The position numbers and the translations under genes are program-made. From Durusdinium trenchii (Eukaryota; Sar; Dinophyceae; Suessiales; Symbiodiniaceae), in the NCBI GenBank assembly GCA_963970005.1, contig CAXAMN010022851.1, forward strand, positions 266,414-330,413: DNA of 64,000 nt. Reading direction: 5' to 3'. Positions 1-10,600 of this stretch are shown piece by piece (position 1 is the first letter of the stretch; every line of letters starts with the position of its first letter). The notes below the pieces were generated by a model. That model saw only the letters and a program-made list of their open reading frames with translations. It was not told where the DNA came from and searched no databases.

Positions 1-529
1 TAGCAAGTCAGAGTTCACATCCTTACTTCGCATCACACTGCTAAGATCCCTCAACATGTTGGAAAGGTCTTCCTCTTCATGCTTGCAGAACGGGAAGCAA
101 AGACATCTTTGGCAAATCTCCCCATATGTGGAAAAGGCACGCCGGGCGCCCCCGGCGACGTCCAGATAAGGAACACGCATAGAAGATGACCAGTTGCGCC
201 CAACAGTTGCGCTGCAATGTGCTCCAAATGTTGGGATCATGTTTGCGGGATTTTATTTGTCAAATCTCGAAAAAGACATGGAAACGGTCGGATCTTTCCC
301 TTTCTCAGGACAGCTGAGAACGGCCTCGTGATCATTTAGCCGCCCGGTCCGCGGACTATATCGGCGCGAAACCGAGATCTAGATCGGTGGCCTGAGAAAG
401 CGAGAAAGATCGCAAACAAATAGACCAAACATTCAAGTAGGGGATCCAACTAAGGGCGTTGGGGTGGGATTGACGAATTCTGTGGGAGGGGTAGCAGTCA
501 ACACTTCCCACAAATTTGTTACTTTACAG
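1..529. other. No gene seen
   Basis: No frame with convincing coding character and no recognisable RNA gene was found here. The sequence is mixed in composition with no repeat of note. Confidence 0.5.
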
Positions 530-769
530 CTGTGCGCGGAGCTGCTTTGCATCATTTCCAATTTCAAGCCCGGAAACTCATGTGGTGGGCGTCGGCGTGG
601 AGCGCTGTGGTGCCTGGGCATTGCTGCGCACTTGATTCGAAAAAGTGGGCACTGTTGGAGTTGTGCCCTGGGCCTCAGCATCGCACGAAGTCAGTCGGAT
701 TCAAGTGTGGTGATTATCAATTGCAACTCGGTCACCGGTTTTGGCGCTTGTTTTGTTGAACATTGCTGA
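530..769 (+). CDS. Probable terminal exon, hypothetical protein
   Basis: A 79-codon open stretch begins directly after a good acceptor (pyrimidine-rich tract, then ACAG at 526-529) in phase 0 and ends with TGA at 767-769. The frame favours C or G in third positions, and the product is Cys- and Ser-rich with a mildly hydrophobic middle (ALWCLGIAAHL). No domain is recognised and no upstream exon was found in the window. A shorter + frame overlaps it. It could be a chance open frame, since the region is short. Confidence 0.35.
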   Translation: MCAELLCIISNFKPGNSCGGRRRGALWCLGIAAHLIRKSGHCWSCALGLSIARSQSDSSVVIINCNSVTGFGACFVEHC

Positions 770-2047
770 GATCATGATTCTGCTGTGGTGTGTGCATGTT
801 GTGGAAGAAGCATGTCCGGCAAGTACCCTGTCACACATTTTCCAACAACCTTTATTACACAATCCCAAATGCAGTTGGTGTCGTCTCACACATCCATTCA
901 TTGATGCTCAGAAAGCATAGTGGCAAATGAGAAACAGTAGTTACAGTAGTTGGCCCTTCTTTTCATTCCTCATCATTCTTTGCAAAACCAACCCACCTCA
1001 CTGTGCATTGAAGTACCTGTCGCCCCCTTGGTCACTCAGCGGCTGCCACAGCGAAGAATCGCAGCCTTTAAATCCCACCAAAGTGATAAGTGATAAGTGA
1101 TAAGCGGATTGACCCCAGAACTGTATAGAGGAAAGTCTTTATATGTTTGTTTTTGTGGAGAGGAGCAGTATATTGTTATTTACCCAACATTTTCCAATTC
1201 CATGATCGTTAGAGGGATTCTAGGATCCCAGGCCGATTTTGTGCTTTTTTTGCCATCGCGGATCAAGTCAATAGTTGCCGCAAGGAGCGCAGACAAGAGA
1301 CAACAGGCTGACTAAAGAGAATCGCACATCTCCCAAGCACTGTAAGCACAGGACCACCCCTCCAAGTCAGCCCGTACCATGTTGAAGCGACAGCCCTTTT
1401 ACCGTACTTCCGGCTTGAATGCATCTTTTTCCATCAATGTTCTTCAATTGTCTTACACAGATGTGTAACTTAACTATGACACCGATAATGTGAAGTAAAC
1501 TAAACACATCAACCCTCCAGTTCTTACATGCCATGTTGCCTCACCTGCCCACAGGCAGCGCTCAAAGGCACTGCATCGACGCACCCCTCGCGGATTGGGT
1601 GCTGCACGCCATGGGGGATGGATGCGGGGGGGATGGGCTGGCTGGGCTTGTTGAGGGGGAACTCTTGGGCTGGCTGGGACAAGGTCTAAGAATGCCCTAG
1701 TCACATCCACATCCACCTATTGAATTTCAAGTCTTTCTCCATAGGTATAGATCCACGGGTTTGGCCGGTGGAGGCCCGATCCCCGATCCCACGTGGTGCA
1801 CCATGCCCTGTTTTACTGCCCATAAGTAGGCTTAAGGGATATGAGATGATATGATATTCTGATACATAAGAAGGGCACTTAGCTGGATGACCTTCTCCAG
1901 GAATATCCCATTCCTTTGATGCCTCATTTGGAGGGTGCAGCGAAGTGCTGGTTCGTTTGCTGTTCTTCGTCCCCGCGGTGCCGATGACTCGTAGCAACAA
2001 ATGCCGTCAACTCTGGGCCAAAGTTGCCCCACGTTGTTGGTTTTGGC
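770..2047. other. Gene-poor stretch with short AAGTGAT repeat
   Basis: Nothing convincing as a gene. A short direct repeat of GATAAGTGATAAGTGATAAG lies near 1084-1104. Minus-strand frames near 1474-2000 are open but Pro/Arg-biased and look like shadows. Confidence 0.4.
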
Positions 2048-2142
2048 ATGGCGAAGCTCGCTTCCCTGCCACTTTGGGGCTTGGCCTTGGGCTTTCTTCA
2101 AGGAGAGGCCGAAGATGGCCGGAGAAATGCGGAGGGCATTCG
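2048..2142 (+). CDS. Signal-peptide exon, candidate first exon of the kelch gene
   Basis: ATG at 2048 opens a frame whose first about 19 residues (MAKLASLPLWGLALGFLQG) have a basic residue, a hydrophobic core and small residues at the end, as in a secretory signal peptide. An acidic stretch follows. A GT donor is possible at 2143. A type I membrane protein is encoded downstream on the same strand and would need a signal peptide, so I propose this as its first exon. No exon directly links it in phase to the exon at 4613, so at least one exon would be missing. The minus strand is also open here. Confidence 0.35.
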
Positions 2143-2365
2143 GTTCACTACGGAAAGGAAAATAACTATCAACTATATAATTGTAATTGTAGTGCTGAAA
2201 GGCAAACTGATTTGCCAAAGGCGCTTGAAGGCCACCGGAGTGTCTTCAAACAGTTTACTACGGCCGCTACTGAGAGACAGTGACTTCCGGTGCTGCGTGG
2301 TGCACCGATGTGCACCACCGACCAATCACCACCATCCGAGACGCCGGGCCGAGCACAGCTCTCGT

Positions 2366-2563
2366 GCTACTTGCTCCTAGTAGTACGGCCAGGAGCCACT
2401 AGTAGCGTCCTTGCTCCTAGTAGCTTCTTGTTACTACTAGTAAGGCACTTGTTACTACTAGCGTGGCACTTGTTCCTAGTAGTAATGCCAGGAGCCACTC
2501 GTAGCGTCCTTGCTCCTAGTAGTGATGCCCTTGTTCCTAGTAGCGTTCTTGATCCTTCTATGC
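2366..2563 (+). repeat. CTAGTAGC repeat array (degenerate)
   Basis: Irregular tandem copies of a unit built from caggagc..ctagtagc..ttgctcctagtag. Each unit contains the short inverted pair GGAGC/GCTCC. Related arrays occur at 11.85, 25.86, 28.24 and, in the opposite orientation, 42.69 kb. Confidence 0.85.
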
Positions 2564-3090
2564 TCCATGACTTAGGGGGTTGGCGCGTTCCACCGATCGA
2601 ACGGAGTGAGAAAGGAAGTCACTCCATTAAGACTTAGGGAGTGGGTGGGGCACTCTCCACGACCGGTGGACATATGATGACCTTAGGGTTCCCCATGAAA
2701 GCCTCCACTTTCTAAGATGCATTCCAAGATGCGCTGTCAGAGCCACATGCTTTGCAGTGTTTTTTTATCGTTAGGCGTTCGACACTAAAACACCCCACTT
2801 TGGCAGCAAGGAATTGGTGAAGCTGCCATGGATTGTTGTGACATTGATGTGACGATAGCATTTTGGTCACCATTTCAGTGACGAAGACATCAAATCAACC
2901 CGTCCTTGCCCGAGGCAAAGTATTGGCAGGTCATCACGGATGGGGCGCCGAAAGCACGTGCCTCATTTGCAAGCTCCTAAATATGTTTAGGAAAAGCTGA
3001 GGCCCACATGCTCTGAGGCTTCTGAGCCGATCACCTCTTGAAATGGTCACCCCTGCTGAGTGGAGGAATCCTGGAGGGCAGACCCACACA
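2564..3090. other. No gene seen
   Basis: No coding frame or repeat family recognised between the array and the CA microsatellite. Confidence 0.5.
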
Positions 3091-3142
3091 CACACACACC
3101 CACACCCACCCACACACATAGCACGCACACACACACACACAC
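3091..3142. repeat. CA-rich microsatellite
   Basis: Imperfect (CA)n run with CCCACC interruptions. It abuts the left end of repeat A copy 1. Confidence 0.9.
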
Positions 3143-3518
3143 TCTGACAATTGTATTCAGTTAACTCAGTTCCCCAAGGAAAGGAATGCCTCAACGGTAA
3201 GGTGAGGAGTCCGATCAATTGCAGATGTTTGAACACGTGGTTTGTGCGCATCTGCAGACTCGCGACAGCAGCGGACGAAACGGCGGCGCGGCTGCGGGGG
3301 AAGAAAAGGTTTAGGGGGAGAAACATGAACGACCATGGCATCAAAACACAGCAAGGAAGAGTGGAGTGGTATCACGGCGCAGGTACGTTTTCCTGATCGT
3401 CCAGTGTGGAGCTTCGTTGGCAGAGGCCACGACTGGAGATCCCTCTGCCCCCTGCATTCAAAACTCTTAGTTACAGAGGTTAGAGGTGGAACCCTTAGAT
3501 ACAGGGGGTGACACACAC
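3136..3518 (+). repeat. Repeat A, copy 1 (about 383 bp)
   Basis: Nearly identical to 4164-4535. It starts ACACACTCTGACAATTG and ends GGGGGTGACACACAC. This copy has about 13 extra bases including GAGCTTCGTTG near 3411-3423 that copy 2 lacks. An 81-codon frame is shared by both copies but looks incidental. Short blocks (GCATCTGCAG, GCAGGTACGTT, TGATC, AGCTTCGTTG) recur in the same order in repeat B, so A and B appear to be diverged members of one family. Confidence 0.85.
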
Positions 3519-4163
3519 AAACCGCCGATTCCGGCGCAAGTGTGTAGAACGTTGAAGGTGGAACTTTGTACAGAAAGCGCCAATATTGGCGCTGCGAAAA
3601 ACTAATAGCCACCTAAAAAGCCTTAGAAAGACAGACAAAGCAAACAAAACAAAAGCAGACTAAGAGGGCAAGAAAGAAAGATAGGGGTAGTTACGAGGCC
3701 CACTTAGTTAAATGAAAGTAGAGCGCGAGCGGGACATTTGTCTTAAACCGCCCGGGTAGCTAGCAATAGGCTAGGAGAAACAGAAGGAAAGGCACCAACA
3801 CACAAGTGTGTTGAGTGCGATTTCCTTCTGTTTCCCGAGTAGCGGGTGGGGTAGCAACGGAGGCCCAGGGGTAGGGAGGGGGAAAAATGCATGATTAATT
3901 CGTCCGGCCTGTGAATACTTAGCAGCACATGCACATGTGAATACCTAGCCGTCAAACATCTCAAAAAAAAAGCAAGTGTTGCAAAACTGTCAGTTCCCGT
4001 GTTTAGGCCCGGCGGCCGTTGTGGCAGTTAATTCGATGGTTGTGGCGGTGACTTCCAGTGGAGTTCCTGTGAAAAGTGGTGAGGTCAGTTAGTGCTTGCA
4101 CGATGAGACAGCGCCCCAATGACGGGGATCACACTCAGCACCCGAGTGGGACGGCTGAGCGAA
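3519..4163. other. Spacer between A copies, with palindrome and hairpin
   Basis: A-rich spacer between the two A copies. It holds a perfect 18-bp palindrome, AGCGCCAATATTGGCGCT, at 3576-3593. It also holds a hairpin at about 3774-3837 with arms GAAACAGAAGGAAA and TTTCCTTCTGTTTC and a smaller nested CACAA/TTGTG-type stem. No coding frame is convincing. Confidence 0.7.
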
Positions 4164-4535
4164 ACACACTCTGACAATTGCATTCAGTGAACTCAGTTCC
4201 CCAAGGAAAGGAATGCCTCAACGGTAAGGTGAGGAGTCCGATCAATTGTAGATGTTTGAACAAGTGGTTTGTGCGCATCTGCAGACTCGCGACAGCAGCG
4301 GACGAAACGGCGGCGCGGCTGCGGGGGAAGAAAAGGTTTAGGGGGAGAAACATGAACGACCATGGCATCAAAACACAGCAAGGAAGAGTGGAGTGGTATC
4401 ACGGCGCAGGTACGTTTTCCTGATCGTCCAGTGGGCAGAGGCCACGACCGGAGATCCCTCTGCCCCCTGCATTCAAAACTCTTAGTTACAGAGGTTAGAG
4501 GTGGAACCCTTAGATACAGGGGGTGACACACGCAC
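4164..4535 (+). repeat. Repeat A, copy 2
   Basis: Second copy of repeat A, starting 1028 bp downstream of copy 1 in the same orientation. It ends in a CA microsatellite (about 4531-4557) only 55 bp before the first recognisable kelch exon, so it lies in an intron or upstream region of that gene. Confidence 0.85.
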
Positions 4536-4612
4536 ACACGCACACACACACACACACCTGAGCTTGGATTGCAGTCTCATACTTCAAGGTGGCCGCCATG
4601 ATTTCCACTGAG

Positions 4613-4698
4613 GTTATGGACACTCCGCTGTTTTGCACGAGCAGAAGATGTGGATTTTTGGTGGGAAAGACTCCCCGGTCTTAGGGGAGGACCTCAAT
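4613..4698 (+). CDS. Kelch exon (blade motif 1)
   Basis: Read in frame it gives YGHSAVLHEQKMWIFGGKD, a clear kelch core, after an acceptor AG at 4611-4612; a stop precedes it in frame, so the exon must start here. The end is uncertain. Ending after Asn (aat) with a GA donor would match the way the later exon at 8766 ends, just before an Asp-Leu strand. Confidence 0.65.
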
Positions 4699-7600
4699 GA
4701 TTTGCAGCGTGGCAGACCATGGTGGAGCCCTGGGTGGGGCCCAAGCTCTGGGAGCTGCTAAAACCCATTGTAGAACTGGATTTGTGATTCATAAACTTCC
4801 CGCCGGGTGTGGAATCGCACGTGTAGTCGTGCAAATGTTGATTCAAAAGTGCAAACCCTCTCAATACTTTTGCTTGTTCGATGATGTTTTTTGGGGGGTC
4901 CCGGATCCTTTCATTTTTAAAGCCGAATCTGCCGAAACCCAAGCGCCAGCGCAAAATCCGTTGCCGTTTTTGTCCCGGGCTGTCCTCAACTTTCATGCGT
5001 CCTGTCTCAAGTAGACTTGCGCACCCCATTTTAATCACACGACTAATCGATGACAATGTTATGAAACCGATTTCAATGATATGAAACCGAAGATTACTTG
5101 TTAAAATCGATGGCAATGTTCTCAGCGTGACATCCACATCCTCATTCCATCACAACCCCCCCCCATTTTAATCACACGACTAATCGATGACAAGGTTACG
5201 AAACCGATGACAATGTTGACAAACCGATGACAATGTTATGAAAACGATGACAATGTTATGAAACCGATGACAATGCTATGAAACCGAAGATAACCTTAGT
5301 ATACTTCAAAAATTGCAGTAGTCACACGTTCGGTTCTACACCCGTAGGCATCAACTTGTCCACCAAAGAATCTTTAGAGTTTAGATGTTTGGTGTGAACA
5401 TCAAGAGTTTTTTCAATTTCCCCGTGCGCAGGCCTATGAGATATCAGATAGCAGAGTCGTCCTGTTTGGAGTCTGGCCCCATAACCCCGTAGACAGCTCG
5501 AACGACCAGATGAAACGGTTGTTCGCTCCAGGTAGAAATGATATTGTTTTCTGGGCTCATCTTGGTTTAAGGGAATCCGCCAGTGGCTGTGGTTTCCATT
5601 GGGAAACACCAAATGTTGCATGGGAAAGCCAAGAAATGTGGACGTTGACGTGCAGAACATATCGTTTTTTTTTCCGCGGGTTCCTGGGGATCCAAGACTC
5701 TAACTTGCTCTAAGTTCTAATTGTACAGGCCAAGCGTTGCTTCAGTTGCTGATATTTATATATGCTGCATATAGAACCTACATTTGGACCCAAAACGGCC
5801 CTTTTGTTCGTTCCAGTTTTCGGGGTTTATAGGAATTTGTGGGTGCAGTGTCCTTGGTCATGTGCATATATAGTTATATATATATATATATGTTGTATCT
5901 CTTTTTCTATACATATATATTTATGCTGTATCTCTATATATATATAACTGGGTTTCAAGGAAAAGGTGTCCAATGCACAGCTTTCAGTTCCCACCAATGA
6001 CCTAACAACGACATTTGAACACCCCATGACTTCCAGAAGGGTGGCCACTTGCTTGAAACTTCGCCCATGCAGACTCTCACTCCCTAAGAAGGGCGGCGAA
6101 TGAACTCGGTCCGAGCGCCGCTTGCGCCCTCCCTTCATCTCCCAATACCTCCGTGGGCCGAGGCACTACTTGGACACCGTCTCCGGGAATTGGACCGAAG
6201 TCTTCCCCGAAGCGCCTCCCACGGCTCGCTCACATCACAGCGCCATCGTGGATCATGTGGGACGCATGTGGATCTTCGGCGGCCTCTATCGAAGCGACAT
6301 GGGCCCCCAACAGGTGACGGACCAGCTGTGGCTCGGCTCACATGTGCGGGCCACCTTTCCGTTCTCCATCCGATGTGCCACCGCCACAATATGCCACTGC
6401 GGTCGTTGTTTCACCCGGAATGTACATTTGGCATGGCACCTGCTTTAAGAAAACGGGATCACTGTCATCACTGTCACGGACGCAACAAAATGACACGGCT
6501 CTGCCTATCACGGTCAGAAAGAAGTGGCGGGTGTTTGGTTTAGACGTCTCTACTCGCAGCTGCCAATTTGGCTCAGTTTCTTTATCTCCCAATTCGTTGA
6601 AGGGTATTGGTGTTCAATTTGTTTTTCAATTGATTGTTATTTTGGAATGTTCATCGTTTTGTTCGTTTGGCTTGTGCACACCAAAGGCTAAAATTCAGGT
6701 TGTCAACGGCAACTTGAAACAATGATTTGAGGGCAATATGCCTTGACATTAACTCGCGTCTATTTGAGTGAATGGTTTAAGCAACCCGCATTTCTGATTT
6801 CTATAACTTCCATGCCGTTGGTGCGTTTTAGGATTTGTCATTCACGCTGAACTTTCTCCTTGACTCAACGTTTCACGGTTTCACCACTTCACGCCCAAGA
6901 TCATGCGCTAACTGTTGCAGCTACTTCACACAAAAACACATGGCTTTGTGGCAAATGCATCCAAAATAGTATCCAAAACTGATTGTAACTTTGATCTTGC
7001 AGATCTCACTCGGGGACATTTTTCTGGCTCGTCGGAAGAGCGATCGGCTCAGCTGAACGCAAACAGTGCCCAATGTCGAGCGATCATATATGATAGAATT
7101 GGAGGGGTTGGGTAGCCAAGGTACTACCTGAACCTCTCAAACCCGATCAAGCTCCTTGGAGGACTATGTGGGGCGTGTTTATGTCCACAGCATGCCAAGA
7201 CAACCCAGAAAACATCAGACAACCATGCATATATATAGTATACACTGCTCCTTTGCGCCTCCCTTGCGACATACTGTGGAGGAAGCTCCAGAACATCACG
7301 ACAAAGAGGTTAATTCAGCATCTTGTCAAGGCTAGCTTTTCCTTAAACCTGGAGCAGCTTCAACTGCAGGCTCTATAGATTATACTGATTAGAGTAGGGA
7401 AAAGATATAGAGAGCGATGCAAATTTTATGCTGCACATACTGAATGATACTTGGGGCTTTAAATGCTTTGGGGCTGTTTGGCGTGGTGGAAGACCTCCCA
7501 CAATCGAATTGCGGAGACCATAGGATACCGTAGGGTTCGGGGCGATGCTCTCATCCTCGAATTGTCTCCTGAAGCTCCCTAAGATGGATGAACGTGGACA

Positions 7601-10600
7601 CCAGACTTCAGTCTCGTGCGGAGCACAGCGCTGTCTTTGATGGAGCCTGGGGTATGTGGATCTTCGGTGGGAAGTTCTACCCTCGGTCCGCGGACAATGA
7701 GACCTTCACGACTGTGCATTACTTGGACCTGGAGGCGAGATTCAAGGGACAAAGACTGAGCCGGGAGGGTTGTAATCCGCATTTGTAGACCCGTCCAAAG
7801 GGAAGCCAAAGAGCAACGGGGGACAATATAAATTGTGTGTTACAGTGGTGGCTCCGCGGCTTCGCAAAAAAAGGCCCAAGATACAAGCCAATTGGGATCC
7901 AGAATGCGCACTCAGAATGCCTGATCCAAACACAGAGTCAGGAAACCACTAAACACAGGTCATCCATAGTTGTCACGGCGGGGTCCGGCCGCCGTGACGG
8001 CATGCCCTTGCAACTTCTGGTCGTTCTGTGCCACCAGAAACAGACATGGCGTTAAGCAACACAAGCTGCTGTTTATGTAGCATCCTGTTTGGTTCGTTTA
8101 TGGCTGACTGGGAGACATTGTGGTCACTTGATCTCGCGGCAGACCTTGGAGTAAGAGGTGGTGGAGTGTCGCGGAAATGCGAGCTGGGTTGCATTGATCC
8201 CAGACAGAGGATGCCAAGACAAATACTTTGTTCCAGTGGTGCCTCCAAGCAGCTCATGTGGTGATGACATGCGCTCCACAACAACTCTTGCATGGCATAA
8301 GCAGGGGGTGGTTAATGTTGGTTCAAAAACAGCCAGCTGTTGAGCCCCAACAGGGTGGTCGCGAAGAGCACTTGTCTGTCGGTTTGTCACGAAGCTGTGA
8401 AGTGGTTGCTCCTTCCCCTACATTGGCTTGCAAGAAAAAGAACCTGAAGAGTCCTGAAGATGTATGTGTTTTCTCCTTCGGGCTATGTGTATACATCGAA
8501 CGGCTGCCTCGGGACGGTTCAAGGACTCCGCGGCCCTAGTTCATTCGTTTGTCCTCGGAACCAAGGGGCCCTCGAAACGTTGGCGGCACAGTGCTGTGAT
8601 GGATTCCTTCAGGCGATTGGCTGGGTGCAAAGGGGGTCGAAATACATGGGTTCCACAATGTGTGCATCATGACATTGTCCGGGTTGTGCACCCATTGTTC
8701 AGGAGGATGTGGGTCTATGGTGGTGTCGAGTATGACAAGCCCTTCGAGGACAGGCGCTTACCCAATGCGAACTAGTTTGGGGTGCTGTTGAAGAGAGAGC
8801 TTTGACGGCAGGGCTGTAGGTCTTTGGAATAGAGCACAAAATGCTTGGAGGGATCTTCGTGTCTTGGGGGCACAGAATTTGCTAGACCGAGCTGGAACTG
8901 AAGTATGTTGGTTGGGAGACAACCTCAATATGATGAACCTTGGTTTGGCCATGTGGTCTTCAAACATATTACCTTCATTTGAAGCGATGGTGACCGGCGG
9001 ACTCTTTTGCGGCACCGTCAGTGTAGTTTGTCATAGTTTGTCCAGCTAGTCCTTAGTGCAACATCTTCAGACTTCGACCCAGAGGCATTGAAAAGATCAG
9101 ACTGGCTTAGATCTCATTGAAGGGCACTTTGAACATCAACAAGGCATCACCTTGGTAGCAAGCTCGAACACCTATATGAACACCTGCAATTGACAGCATA
9201 TGCAGCATATGGCAGTCTTCGAAACCCACGGCGAGATGATGTGTTGCAAGATGTTGTAGACGATGCGTTTTCGCCCACAGGACCTCTACTTCCTGGATGT
9301 TGACTCTCATACTTGGAGCCAGGTGACCACGAGCCCCTTCAACCGACCAGGCATTTTGGAGGGACATTCCGCAGTGATGGATGCAGCGGGGCGCATGTGG
9401 CTGCTGGGCGGCTACACGGGAACATACTATCCGGATCGTGTTTTCTACTTGGACGCTTCGCAACACTTGGCAACTTGTTTCACATGCGGTTACTGGTGGG
9501 CCAGCATTGGCTCGGGAGGTTGTTTGGTGGAGTTTGTCGAACACCAGGTCTTATGGTTCTATGGTTCCTTTTCGCGTTATATACATATAATTACACACAC
9601 TTAGGATAGGGTGTACTGAACTGAAAGCGGTGCCACACGCCGGCCTAGGGTTCCATTTCCTAAGAGTACCGGTAGGGAACCAACGAATCCTGGGGGTCTT
9701 CAAACGGAGAAGTGGCCCAAAAGGAAAGGACCGAACGACGAACGAACAGGCTGACGACGTTCCGCTCGCATCTGCAGTTCAAAGAAAACCATCAAGTCGT
9801 GAGGTTCTTGGCTTAGCCTCTCGCCATTCGAAAAATGGAAAATGGCAGGTACGTTCGGATGATCAGTCCGAATATCCCACTCTGTGACCTAGCTTCGTTG
9901 AACTGGGTCAGTCACAGAGTGCCCAGTTCCCCTGCTGTGGCAAAAACTAAAAAGTAAGAAGGCAAACCGAACAAATCCAAAAGGATCCCTATGATTCCAA
10001 GGGTTACACACACACGCCTCCCCGAGGGGAGGCAAAATTAAGGCTAGGACGAATGTGTAAATGTGCGCGCAGAAAGGACAAAAGGATGAAGACATGAAAA
10101 GGAAGACAGACAGGACAAAAGTGTGTGTGGTGGCAATGAAAGGGAAAGCAAGTGCACAGGGACAACCGATGAGCCCACCTCATTGTCGAGACCTGGGCGA
10201 CTTAACACCTCAGTTGAAAGTGGATGTGCGCGTACACACTAAGGCCCGGACCATTGTACGCGCAAAAGGAACGAAAGGAGTGAGATGAACGGACATGAAG
10301 CACGGGAAGACATGAAAAGAAAGAGGAAAAGAAGTGTGTGAAGGGGAAAAGGTGAAAGGGGAACCAAATGGAGGGGACGGGAACCGATGAAACCAAACCT
10401 CATTAAACAACCTAGGAAGAGCTGCCTCGTTGAAGTGTGTACGATGTATATGCACCTAAGTGGCCAACAGGTTCCAATGAACCTTGAACAGACTTCGGTC
10501 GCTGCGACCACGTACGGCTTGCCCAGGGGCTGCCACCTTTGACCGCTACGGTCACGTAAAGGCATAAGCCAGCTTGGAATTCCTAAAATGGGACAAATCG

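Noticed and set aside
3151-4423. Duplicated 81-codon ORF in both A repeats as a gene pair
   Set aside because: Same reasoning as for repeat B; it is most likely non-coding repeat sequence.
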